From NCBI GenBank assembly GCA_003427395.1, contig BFEA01000119.1, forward strand, positions 2,204,805-2,234,203: a DNA stretch of 29,399 nt, written 5' to 3'. Below are positions 20,166-29,046 of the stretch, piece after piece. Positions within the stretch are counted from its first letter, which is position 1, and each line of letters begins with the position of its first letter. The notes below the pieces were generated by a model. The model was not told where the DNA came from. It was given only the letters and a program-made list of their open reading frames with translations, and ran no database searches. Origin of the DNA: Chara braunii (Eukaryota > Streptophyta > Charophyceae > Charales > Characeae). A program made the translations under genes and the position numbers.

Positions 20166-22405
20166 TGACGACAGACCGATTCACCTGGAGATTGAAAATG
20201 CAGAGGAGTTAATCCCGTTCGAGCAGTTCATGCATGATCAGGGTATATTGAGGGACGAGTGGGTAAGGACGTTACCCTTATGGACCCGGAAGGGGGAAAG
20301 GCCCTTGGCCAGGCAGATCAGGGACATGGCCCGAGATTGGGAGGGCTACAGGGCACACTTGAGGGAGGCATTCCGGCGGCTGCCCAGAGTAGAGAGACGC
20401 CTGAGGAACAGGAGGCAAAGGGACCCTGAGCCCGTTTGAGGCCAGGCCGTCGCGAAGAGGACAAAAGGCACTCGCCAAGAGAGAGGAGGAGACGGTACCT
20501 GAGAGTGAAGGGCAAGGGGCATATCCTAAGTGTCGGTTAGGACCAGTGGAGTTCCATCGCCTTACTGAGGGAGGACAGGGAGTATCTCCACTGCATGCAC
20601 GGGAGGAGGTGCCGGCACCTGGTGAACCATTGCAGGAGTTGGAGGCACACTTGGACGTCTCCCAGTGGAGAATGCCGCCAGTAAGTGAGAGGCGTGACGA
20701 GCCAGCCGAAGAGGTGCCACGAGAGGAAGTTCGGAGCCCTGAGCATGAGAGGGGACCAAGTACTGAGGGAGGACGTGCTGAGGAGGAGGTCATAGAGGTT
20801 GAGGAGGATACCCCTCCTCAGACACCAGCTGTGGGACTGAGGCTTGGAAGCCCACCAGAGAGCGCACCCAGCAGAGGAGAGGAATCACAGAGAGAGGAGG
20901 TCCCACCGTCACTGCCAGAGATGGTCCCGTCGCCAGGAGGAATGGAGGAAGGAGAGAATGAGAGAGCTGACCAGAGGAGAGAGGCACTCGGCTTGATTGA
21001 CAGGCATCTGGCCGTACACGCACATGAGCACCCTGACCTGGAGGAGCCCGTGCCTGTGGAACCGCCTCAGGAGCCATGTCAGGCCGAAAAAGAGGTGGAA
21101 GCAGAGATTCCGGAGGGAGCCGATCGCCGCACGAGGGAGAGAGTATCAGCAGGGAAAACGGCTGAGGAAAGCGGGCCAGAGTAGGGAGGCGCTGGGAAGA
21201 AATTCGGCAAGAGAGGCAGAGATTGGAAGAGGCAGGGGCACTCCTGGATCCGCCACCACCCCACAGGTCGTATGGAATCAAGGAAATGTGGGAAGAGTTT
21301 CTTATCCAACATGGCAAGGAATCGACGGCTCCAGACAAAGCGGAAGTCGAGACCTCGAAGAAAGCGGATGAGTACTTGGACCGAAGGATCCGCTCCCTGT
21401 CCAAGACATCCTTCGACAGATACATGATGTTGGAAGCTGATCTGAGAGGGAAAGAGGTGAGGGAGCCAAGTCATGGAGTGCGTTTGGAGACCGTCGAGGC
21501 TGAGGTCCGCGAACTCAGAGCATTGGTGGCTAGTCAAACCGCCATCATTCAGGATCTGAAGCAGCAACTTCGAAATGGAATGGACAGGGTAGAAAGCAGA
21601 AGAAAGGGAGAGCAGAGGCAGCCGGAGCCTGGCTTATCAGGGCAGCCATCCGCAGCTGTACCTCAGCAGGGATTGCCCATGGGGAGAGTCATCTTGGAGC
21701 CTGAGGAGGCGAAGGCCAAGAGGGAGGCAGAGAGAGAAGCCTTCGAGTTCATAGCTCCTATTGAACTTGCTATACTGCCTACGGTGACAGCAGGTCCTAC
21801 CATGCCACGATCAGTTGAGGAGGGAGTCCGAGGGACTGCCGACAGCCAGCGGCGAGCCGGTCCAGGGCTCAGCGGAAGGATCTATGGATGTGTTGCTCGA
21901 GGCGGTCCACACTATGCAGGAGGAGGCAAGTTTATTTTCACCTGAGCAGAGGATAGAGGAGCCTCCTGAGAGTAAGATCGGGGTGGCAATGGAGGATGTC
22001 ATCGAGGGCAGGCCCCAGAGATTGAATACGCCTGAGTCTAGGCCCGATGGAGTTGGGATACGACCGGGACCTAGTACTCAGGAGTTGGATACAGGATCCA
22101 AGGAGCCTACGAACCCACCTCGGAGTTATGAGTTGGGCAGGGAGGACAGTGAGGCACCCTCATCGCCAGGGTCTCAGCGAAAGAAGAAGAGGCCAAGGAA
22201 GTCATTTGACTCGACCTGTTTCTTCTGTAAGAAAGGGGAGCATAGGGCTTTGCAGTGCCCTAAGTTCCTAAAGGACCTGGCTAAAGGGAAGGTCACAGAG
22301 AGTGGCGGAAGGATGTACGATAGACAGGGTAGAATAATAGAGCGATCTGCCGACAGAGGTAGAGCTCAGTTGTACAGGCAGAACCAGGAGGAGATGAGTG
22401 AGTAG
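20166..22405 (+). pseudogene. gag relic with CCHC zinc knuckle, three frame changes
   Basis: Begins at the junction with integrase. Frame 1 gives PIHLEIENAEELIPFEQFM and the capsid-like RDEWVRTLPLWTRKG and DWEGYRAHLREAFRRL, ending at TGA 20437. A shift to frame 2 gives a long Glu/Pro-rich region to TAG 21182. A shift back to frame 1 gives GIKEMWEEFLIQHGK and a coiled coil (VEAEVRELRALVASQTAI) to about 21815. A last shift to frame 2 gives a Ser/Pro/Lys-rich tail and the knuckle CFFCKKGEHRALQC (22217-22258, CX2CX4HX4C), then GGRMYDRQGRIIERS and stop. Gag forms the particle and its knuckle binds RNA. The N-terminus is missing. Splitting by frame changes shows it is a pseudogene; no protease follows it. 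Confidence 0.8.
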
Positions 22406-23046
22406 GGACTAGTTCGCCTAAGTGGGGTAGACGCCTTTCTATTGACCTTGCTTTTACAGTTAGATGCCTATGCTGTTGAATGTACAATGGGGACTACGGC
22501 ATAGGATAGCCACTGAGATTAGAACCATGTAAAATAGGGTGTGTACACTGAGTGGCAGTAAAATTCTGAGTTATTTTTGTGATTTTCTTGTACCATTGGC
22601 CATGTACTATACTGAGAGTGAGGTGCGTTGTTTTGAGTGAGTCATGAAACAAGATTAGTTTTGTATAATTTTAGGATGAGATATCTCATCTCTGAGTGTA
22701 TTTCTGAGTTGAGTGCTACTTGAGACTACCCCTTGTACATGACGATCACGCTCACTCTCACATGTGTGGTTTTATCCTGATGTATGATGGTTTTGTGATA
22801 AAGATGTATGAGAGACATCTTGTGTGCTATGTATTCTGTGAATGAGAATGAATGTGAACTGCCTACTCTTCGGTATACTCGTGCGATCTGCCCACGTGCA
22901 AGTAATAAGGTCGGGTATAAGGAGAGGAAATGCAGTCTGTTTTTTATGAAAGTGTAAGAATCATAAGGGGTTTATGAGTCTTTAAGACTCAAAATACTTG
23001 CGATGCCAAATGTTTATTGTTGAGTTGTGATGAGGATCCATAAGTT

Positions 23047-23200
23047 GGTCTCTCAGTTTGAGTTGTTTTATGGTAGAGATGCCTTTCGTGAGAAGGCAGT
23101 CTTTTGCGAGTTGGGAGACTCATCTTCCGAGAGGGAAGATGTTTTAAATGAAAGGTCGTGTGGAAGTTCATCCTAGAGAGAAAGGGATGACTGAGAGACC
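23047..23200 (+). other. Multi-hairpin domain closed by a 10-bp stem
   Basis: GGTCTCTCAG at 23047-23056 pairs perfectly with CTGAGAGACC at 23191-23200. Inside lie hairpins TGCCTT/AAGGCA, AGTCT/AGACT (23098-23102/23116-23120), CATCTTCC/GGAAGATG and TCATCC/GGATGA. That is the shape of a folded RNA or cruciform-forming DNA. No known RNA family is recognised. Confidence 0.5.
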
Positions 23201-23956
23201 TATTAAGTGAGACCTCCTTCATATGAAAGGTGGTTAATGGATCTAATGGCATGGTAAGGGGATTGTTGAATGATAAAGTCTGACGAGAAGGGCCACGTTT
23301 GTGCTTGGCCATTGGTGAGATTTTCAAGAGGTCACAAAATGATTCATTCAAGAGATGTCACTGGGATGTGTGACCTCTTGCTCTGATCAGGCTAGAGGTC
23401 ACAACCTTGTGGATCTAGCAGTGATTTCTGTTTTGTGAATGTGGAGAGGTTGCCGTGTTTCTCTGTGTTGTCCCACAGAGGACTGGTAAATACCTTTTAT
23501 GTGTGACAAACCTTTGCGTAGTCCCGCAGTAAGCCAAAACTGTTGCGACACACCGTCCAGCCACTTATGCTAATCTTGGGGCATTTACGAGAATACCAAG
23601 CTGACGGTAAAGTTTAGCATCACTAGGGCGCAACCCCTAGTGTCGGCTGCTGATCGGCGTAACCTAAACAGCGGGTCTACGTCATGCCAAGGGAGTAAAG
23701 ACTTAAAGGGGTGTGGCCACCTATGAGGGTTTTACTCCTGCGGACCGACGTGGGATAGGAGTCGAGTCGAGTCTTTTTGAGTCCTGATTGAATGCTTATC
23801 AGGAGAAAAAGCCTATCGTGGCACAACCAGCGAGGGCACTACCGCTAAACTAACAAACGTGGTGGGCCGTAGATCTGACACAATCACCTAGACTACGGTG
23901 GACCAAGATGGAGATCTAGCCTTCCTGTACTAGACTGCAGGAAGTTTATTGAGATA

Positions 23957-23975
23957 ATATATATATATATATATA

Positions 23976-24011
<36 letters not shown>
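23957..24011. repeat. (AT)n microsatellite
   Basis: AT dinucleotides interrupted once by GC at about 23977. Confidence 0.95.
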
Positions 24012-24013
<2 letters not shown>

Positions 24014-24617
24014 ATTGTGAGAATTGTTGGAGAGAGGCGAAAGTGGCTTCTAAGGTCTCGGTTAGGGCCCTCGTCCTTGGTTAAAGTCCTACTCGCAGGA
24101 AAGAGACTAAGGACACTTAACGAGAAGTCGGCGTTTCTCTAGGACAAAGGGGAGAGGATGGTTGAGAGGGGCCGCTAAGACTCATGCTGTAGTATGTATG
24201 TCCAGTACACCGGCGTCCTAGTGTCAGGACAATGGAGACCCAGGTTGGAACCCTGGCGACATATCGTTATAAGGGCTTGGATTGTTGGAGGCCTCAACCC
24301 TGAGTCTGTCGGCTAATCGGATTGGTTCCCTTCTCGTTAGCATTTGGAGTTGTGGATGGATTTATAGCTTTTCGATCCTGCGAAGCGACGGGGACATCGC
24401 TTAATATAGTCCGGTAAGTTGTCGGTGCGAATACCGTGACAAGGGTATCCGCCCTTGGTTTTGCAAGTGACAGGAAGTAAGTTTAAAAGTCTAAGTGTAT
24501 CGCGCGAGTCGCGGCTAAGTCTGTTAGGGTTACATTGATAGGGTGGTTGACTAGAGTAGAGCGTGAGTGAGCGCGCAGTCTTGAGGCGCGCGTGTGATTC
24601 CTCCGTTTGATTAAGCA

Positions 24618-24647
24618 GCCGGCCTAGTTGGCCGGCCTGATTTTTTT
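24618..24647 (+). other. GC hairpin followed by T7
   Basis: GCCGGCC/GGCCGGC with loop TAGTT, then GA and T7 (24641-24647). It has the form of a bacterial intrinsic terminator, but the context is eukaryotic. The T run could end a pol III transcript. It closes the hairpin-dense tract. Confidence 0.4.
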
Positions 24648-24660
24648 ATTAGGAACAAAA

Positions 24661-27324
24661 GGTTTGTTTTTATTTAGGACGGTTGACCACTTATAGGCCT
24701 GACGTACGAGGTGGGGTGCGAGGTAGCCACGGCGCGAGGGGGCAAGCCAGCGCGGAGGCCTAGTGACAGCGTGCTTAGTTAGAAGAAGGAATGAGGGCCG
24801 GGCTGTTTTCCTGGGCCTGGGGGCTGCACAACACCCGTTTATATAGGATACCGCGCGCATTGGTCCCCAGCTTGGGCTTAGCCCTATAGGTTACGGTGCT
24901 GGACTTACACGACGAAGGTACGGGGATCGAAGCAAGCGGACGGCGACACAGGAGCATTGGAGCATTGAAGGGCTGAGGGGTGGAGGGTCCCACGAGACTA
25001 TCCCCCTCAGTTTTGCTAGGGGAAACCGAGCGCGGGACCGTCTGAGTCAAGTTTCTTCTATTATTATCGATTTTTTTTCTTATTTTATATACATATATAT
25101 ATATATATATTTTTGGGCCAGTACCGGTGCTGAGCCCGGGCCAAGGGTCCGTGCACACGACCATGGTGGGCATGCGTATGAGTGCATGGCATACAGGCCG
25201 CTATCAAGCCTGAGCGAAGGAGGGGGGCATGATGGTTCTCTCCAGCGGCAGGCCCGACGCAAAGACTGGGTGACAGCAGTATTGCGGGGCACTGGCCCCC
25301 CCTATAGAGTCCTTCGGGACATCCGTTAGAACAGGAACGATACAGAGAAGATTAGCATGGGCCCTACGTAATAAATTACATACATGAATCGAGGCCGTAT
25401 CTAGGCACAAAAATTGTGCCAAGTACAGCTGTAGAAGGATGAAGAGTAGGCAGGCGCGTTTGGAGGATAGCAGGGACTACCGGTATACGGCATAGGTCGG
25501 ACCGCAGCACCCTTGGGCGGATCGTTTTGGCAGGATGAGGGCTATACATTCCTTGGCGGACTGCGACTCTCATTTCTATGGGCTTGCTATTTGTGTTGAC
25601 CCCCGTTCGCTGGAAGTGTTCTAATGAGCACACGGTCGGGCGTTAACAGAAGGAGCTAGTAAGGAGGAGAAAAACGAACGAATCTGGATGGGGAGATCAC
25701 GCCGGGTGCCTTCGAAGGTGAAGGAGATGGAAGACGGGCAACTATAGCAGGAAGGTAAATCGCATAACCCGCTCGCTCCACGATGAAAACGGGTGGGGAG
25801 AAAAACGAATCCGGGGTCTTAGGAGTGGGCGACCCCGTTCCCACAGTCAGATTCGGAGGAGATTTAGTAGAAGGAAGGTTAATAGAGAATATGGCCGCTC
25901 GAAGCTATGGGTGAAGCGAAAGTGAAGCTTCACTTACTTGGTCGTTCCTTGACCAATCTTGACGAACATAGTTGATGAAGGGAAGGTTCGAGGTAAGGCG
26001 AACTCAATGGCGACGCTAGTTATGGCGGTAGAAGGTTAGTTTGCGAGCAGTAGGAGAAAGGAACGACGTGAATGGAGGGAGATGATGAGTAGGGCAGAGC
26101 AGGAGAACACCAGGCTCACTTGTTTCTACGTGGAAACAGGAAGGATAAAAGTCTATACTGAAGGATTGAGGAGTTGCGAGGTGAATAGTACCGTTGGTTT
26201 GGCTAAGGAACTTTAGTCTGGGCGCTGTACGAACGAGGGTTGCGCGAAGTACGAAGAAGGAAGATGGACGAAACCAAGAAAGTAAAGGGAGGAGGAATGA
26301 CACATACCTAGTGGTGTTTCAGTGGAAGGGTGCAATTCGTTTTACCTGGAGTTAGGCGACAGATTGACAGGCAGGGTAAAAGTGAGTTTATGTAAACAAA
26401 GGACGTGAGACCATACCCGCCCTGTTGTACGAGCACGAATGTGCAGAAAATAGACAAGGAGTGGGGTGAACCTGGTCGGGCCCTGGCGGAAGCTCCATTC
26501 GATCTTGCTTAACCGATCGGTGAAAATGGCGTGGGGCCGTCCGCGGGAATGGGGACTTACCGGGTGACCGCTGGTTGCCCGTCCTGCCTTCGGAAGTAGT
26601 GGATGAATACAGCCGTCTAGTCGGGCACTTACTGATCAGCAGGGAAGGGGGGTTGGTCGCGGAGCGCCGAGTCTAGGGGCTGAGCCTGTCTCCCAGATCT
26701 CGTGGTAGGCTCATTCGAACTAGTGTATGCTGGCGAAGGAAGTAGCACGAGCCGCCTCTCTGCGTACGTAGTTGATAAGCGGTTTGTCGGCTCATGTTCG
26801 GGTGAGGGGCTCATTCGAATACGCCCAGCCTGCCGATGGGATTGGCCATGATCTAGCTGCCAGGTTTGGGACCTGCCTATTGGCCGGAGAGTCGTTTGTT
26901 TTGACGGTCGAGGCAGCAAAGGAAAGAGCCACGAGGGCCGAGTGACTTACCGGTTGGGGGTACGATGCCCAGTCTGCCGCCCGGAGTGACGGGAGGCAAG
27001 TTGCGGGGTAGGAGACCTACTTGTTAGCCAAGGTGCCACATACACTACCATATGGAGCTAAAGTGAGGCCAGCCGCTGAGATTGTAGACCTACCTGCTGG
27101 CCGATACACCGAGCGCTGCATGGGGAGTGGTTATGTATGAAGTCTCCGGTTGAACTCGGCGCTTAGTCTGCAGGTCGAGCAGAAGTTCGAGGGGGTGCTC
27201 TAGTTGGTTGCTGCCCAGTCCAGCCCGTTGCTGTTGATGATTTGATTGGTGGCTGCCGGCTTCATATTGCAAGCAGACTTTGATTGGTGACAGACGACAA
27301 CATTGCTGCCTACAGAAGATCACT
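24661..27324. other. Gene-free interval
   Basis: No ORF here has a recognisable domain. (TA)n lies at 25093-25110. The + strand is purine-rich from about 25640 to 26450, so the minus strand carries pyrimidine tracts. The palindrome GTGAAGCTTCAC at about 25923-25934 and an inverted TTGGTC/GACCAA at about 25939-25957 are the only other structures noted. Confidence 0.45.
26552..27106 (-). repeat. Degenerate boxes resembling 5' splice donors, spacing about 68-78 bp
   Basis: On the + strand GACTTACCGG (26554), GACCTGCCTATTGGCC (26868), GACTTACCGG (26944), GACCTACTTGTTAGCC (27013) and GACCTACCTGCTGGCC (27087) recur. On the minus strand they read GGCCAGCAGGTAGGTC and variants, close to the donor consensus CAG|GTRAGT. 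The last four are spaced 68-78 bp apart. It may be an old tandem repeat or a row of real donors on the minus strand. Confidence 0.4.
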
Positions 27325-27640
27325 GCTGCTGGCCGCTGCATACTATGGCGTACTACTGCTGACCGCTGCGTACTGTTGTTGCTGCTAGTGACTGTATCTT
27401 GCTGCTGGTGACTGTATGATGCTGCTAGTGACTGTATGCTGCGACTGGTGACTGTTGTTGCTGCTGGCCGCCGTTGTATACTGGTGCTGCTGGTGACTGT
27501 TGTTGCTGCTGGCCGTCGCTGTATACTGCTGCTGCTGGTGACTGTATGCTGCTGCTGGTGACTGTATGCTGCGGCTGGTGACTGTTGTTGTTGCTGACTG
27601 CCGCTGTATACTGCTGCTGCTGGTGACTGCTGCGGTTGCT
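27325..27640. repeat. CTG-like minisatellite
   Basis: Two unit types alternate: about 20 bp GCTGCTGGTGACTGTATGCT and a longer one with TTGTTGCTGCTGGCCGYCG-TGTATACTG. Combined they form a higher-order unit of about 45 bp seen at least twice in succession. On the minus strand it reads as Gln/Ser/Asn-rich peptide (HQQQ, SSNNSHQ) in more than one frame, so the 194-codon minus frame at 27090-27674 is not taken as a gene. Confidence 0.85.
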
Positions 27641-28327
27641 GATGACCACCGCAAAGTATTGTTGCTGCGTCCAAGGACTGTTACAGGCTGTTGTGCGACT
27701 GCGATTGGGCTGAGAAGAGGTAGGTGGTCAGGCTGGACAAATAGGGGGGTAGTGCTGCGATTTGGGAGATCGTCAGGGGATTGATTTCGGCAATCGAGTT
27801 CAGAGCTGGTACGTTGGCTGCCATTGCGGGGCCCTCAGGCGAGTGAAGGTATCAAGGCCCTCTCCTAAGAGTTGAGTTGTCCCCCTTTTTTATCTCGAGA
27901 GTCTGAAACCCCTATCTTCTGCCTTTCTTACTCTAAGTCTGATCCAGTTCTGAGAGGAAGGCGGCAGGCAAGATTGCAACCCGTAGGTCCACATCAAGGC
28001 TGCTTGGGGAGTCCACCCACCAATTGCGGGAGCTCTTCATGAACCTAGGCGAGGTTCTGGAGACAGGGAACCATCAGGTAAACCGTCTCTATCTGTATAA
28101 CCCACTACGCCCATGTTTACCTATCCCCCTGTAGTTTGATTGGTGTATGCATGCCTGTCTCTATGATTTTTGTTTTCTCTTTAGGACATAACCAGACTAA
28201 GTAAAGGAACGCCTGTACAATGTCAGTTTCAGTTTCATTATCTGACTGAAAGCAGATTGTGGGATTGCATCTGAGGGAGGGATGCGAGAAAGACAGTATT
28301 GTATGAAGTTTGACTGGGTCGACCAAA
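27641..28327. other. Gene-free interval
   Basis: Two small hairpins are visible, GAACCT/AGGTTC at 28041-28046/28052-28057 and TTTCAGT/ACTGAAA at 28227-28233/28245-28251. Neither contains the core seen in the array to the right. Confidence 0.5.
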
Positions 28328-28328
28328 G

Positions 28329-28362
28329 GCTGGGCCAGTTTCATAAGTTGGGAAGACCCAGC
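28329..28362 (+). repeat. Stem-loop copy 1 (degenerate)
   Basis: Stem GCTGGG (28329-28334) / CCCAGC (28357-28362), 6 bp. The loop contains GTTTCATAAGTTGGGAAG, a diverged version of the core. Confidence 0.6.
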
Positions 28363-28389
28363 GCTATGTTTATTTTGGATTGCCTGAAG

Positions 28390-28425
28390 AACCAGACATG
28401 TTCCATAAGTTTAGGTGGTCTGGTT
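28390..28425 (+). repeat. Stem-loop copy 2
   Basis: Stem AACCAGAC (28390-28397) / GTCTGGTT (28418-28425), 8 bp perfect. The core at 28398-28417 differs from consensus by one base (TTTAGG for TTTGGG). Confidence 0.8.
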
Positions 28426-28465
28426 GCTCTGACTTATGAGGGCTGATTGTGGTTGACTTTTCAGG

Positions 28466-28501
28466 GACCAAGCATGTTCCATAAGTTTGGGTGGCTTGGT
28501 C
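28466..28501 (+). repeat. Stem-loop copy 3
   Basis: Stem GACCAAGC (28466-28473) / GCTTGGTC (28494-28501), 8 bp perfect. Consensus core at 28474-28493. Confidence 0.85.
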
Positions 28502-28549
28502 GCCTTGTTTACTTTGGGTTTTTGTCAGTTTCTTTAGTTTTTGAACGAG

Positions 28550-28590
28550 GAGGTCTGAGCATGTTCCGTAAGTTTGGGTGGCTCAACCTC
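28550..28590 (+). repeat. Stem-loop copy 4
   Basis: Stem GAGGTCTGAGC (28550-28560) / GCTCAACCTC (28581-28590), 10 bp with one bulged C. The core at 28561-28580 has one change (CCGTAAG). Confidence 0.8.
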
Positions 28591-28629
28591 TTCTTGCTTT
28601 GGCTTTGAGATAAATGAACCAGGCCAAGG

Positions 28630-28665
28630 ATCAAAACATGTTCCATAAGTTTGGGTGGTTTTGGT
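28630..28665 (+). repeat. Stem-loop copy 5
   Basis: Stem ATCAAAAC (28630-28637) / GTTTTGGT (28658-28665), 8 bp including one T-G (U-G) pair. Consensus core at 28638-28657. Confidence 0.8.
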
Positions 28666-28731
28666 GCAACTCCTCGTACATGCTGGAACCAGAAGGTTAT
28701 AACTTGGTTATACTCTATTATTATAACAGGC

Positions 28732-28770
28732 TAGTCAGAGAGGGTTCCATAAGTTTGGGTGGTCTGACTA
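28732..28770 (+). repeat. Stem-loop copy 6
   Basis: Stem TAGTCAGA (28732-28739) / TCTGACTA (28763-28770), 8 bp perfect, around a 23-nt loop that holds GTTCCATAAGTTTGGGTGG. The 5' side of the core differs (GAGG in place of CAT). Confidence 0.8.
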
Positions 28771-29010
28771 TAGCTTATCACCAACTGCAGAGAGTATTGA
28801 TTAATAATAAACTTGTGGTACGAAGGGGCAGACTGGTTCTTGAGCTGAAGATGATCGGCTCAGTTATATGCTACCTCAAAAGACTAAAGTGCAGACCATT
28901 ATATAAAATCCTGGATACTTAAATAGTTAAGGGCGGCTAGGGTGGCGTAATCACATGCCCAAAGAAGAGAAAAGTTGTTGTGCCCTATGTTTGTGTATAC
29001 TTCATGGCTG

Positions 29011-29046
29011 GGCTAGACATGTTCCATAAGTTTGGGTGGTCTAGCT
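29011..29046 (+). repeat. Stem-loop copy 7
   Basis: Stem GGCTAGAC (29011-29018) / GTCTAGCT (29039-29046), seven Watson-Crick pairs plus one G-T. Consensus core at 29019-29038. Confidence 0.8.

Larger units (their letters stand above)
16340..22405 (+). mobile_element. Decayed Ty3/gypsy-type retrotransposon, rearranged (pol then gag)
   Basis: Order along the + strand: protease, RT, RNase H, integrase (truncated), gag with a CCHC knuckle. The domain order within pol, with integrase last, is that of Ty3/gypsy elements. Gag belongs at the 5' end of such an element, but here it follows the broken integrase without an LTR in between. Likely causes are a deletion spanning the LTR of two tandem copies, or template switching. 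Pol carries at least five in-frame stops and two frame changes, and gag three frame changes. I could not find a pair of LTRs, a primer-binding site or a target-site duplication by eye, so the outer limits are those of the recognisable coding sequence only. Confidence 0.85.
22406..24660. other. Gene-free, hairpin-dense region 3' of the retroelement
   Basis: No coding sequence is recognised. Perfect or near-perfect stems seen (arm 5'/arm 3'): 22467-22473/22499-22505; palindrome 22675-22690; 22801-22807/22815-22821; 22975-22982/22984-22991; 23080-23085/23093-23098; 23121-23128/23134-23141; 23168-23173/23185-23190; 23325-23336/23369-23380 (12 bp); 23461-23467/23474-23480; 23621-23628/23635-23642; 23692-23699/23731-23738; 23782-23788/23798-23804; 23921-23927/23938-23944; 24440-24445/24452-24457; 24571-24576/24586-24591; 24618-24624/24630-24636. 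This could be LTR or 3' untranslated sequence of the retroelement, or an independent structured element. Confidence 0.6.

Noticed and set aside
22989-23351. 120-codon minus-strand ORF with repeated LPSRK/LPTRK-like peptides
   Set aside because: The peptide similarity follows from the hairpin arms and purine loops on the + strand; no sign of coding.
24235-24270. Possible tRNA T-arm at CCAGGTTGGAACCCTGG
   Set aside because: Only a short hairpin; no acceptor stem, D arm or anticodon arm can be built around it.
24618-24647. Bacterial intrinsic terminator
   Set aside because: The form fits, but every other feature of the window is eukaryotic and no bacterial-type gene lies upstream.
22406-24660. 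Retroelement LTR
   Set aside because: Plausible by position, but no matching sequence was found upstream of 16340 and no clear TG...CA ends or primer-binding site were seen.
27090-27674. 194-codon Gln/Ser-rich minus-strand ORF
   Set aside because: Caused by the CTG-like minisatellite, which is open in several minus frames.
28614-28922. 102-codon + strand ORF across the stem-loop array
   Set aside because: Two array cores fall in it in different reading frames, so the peptide is not what is conserved.
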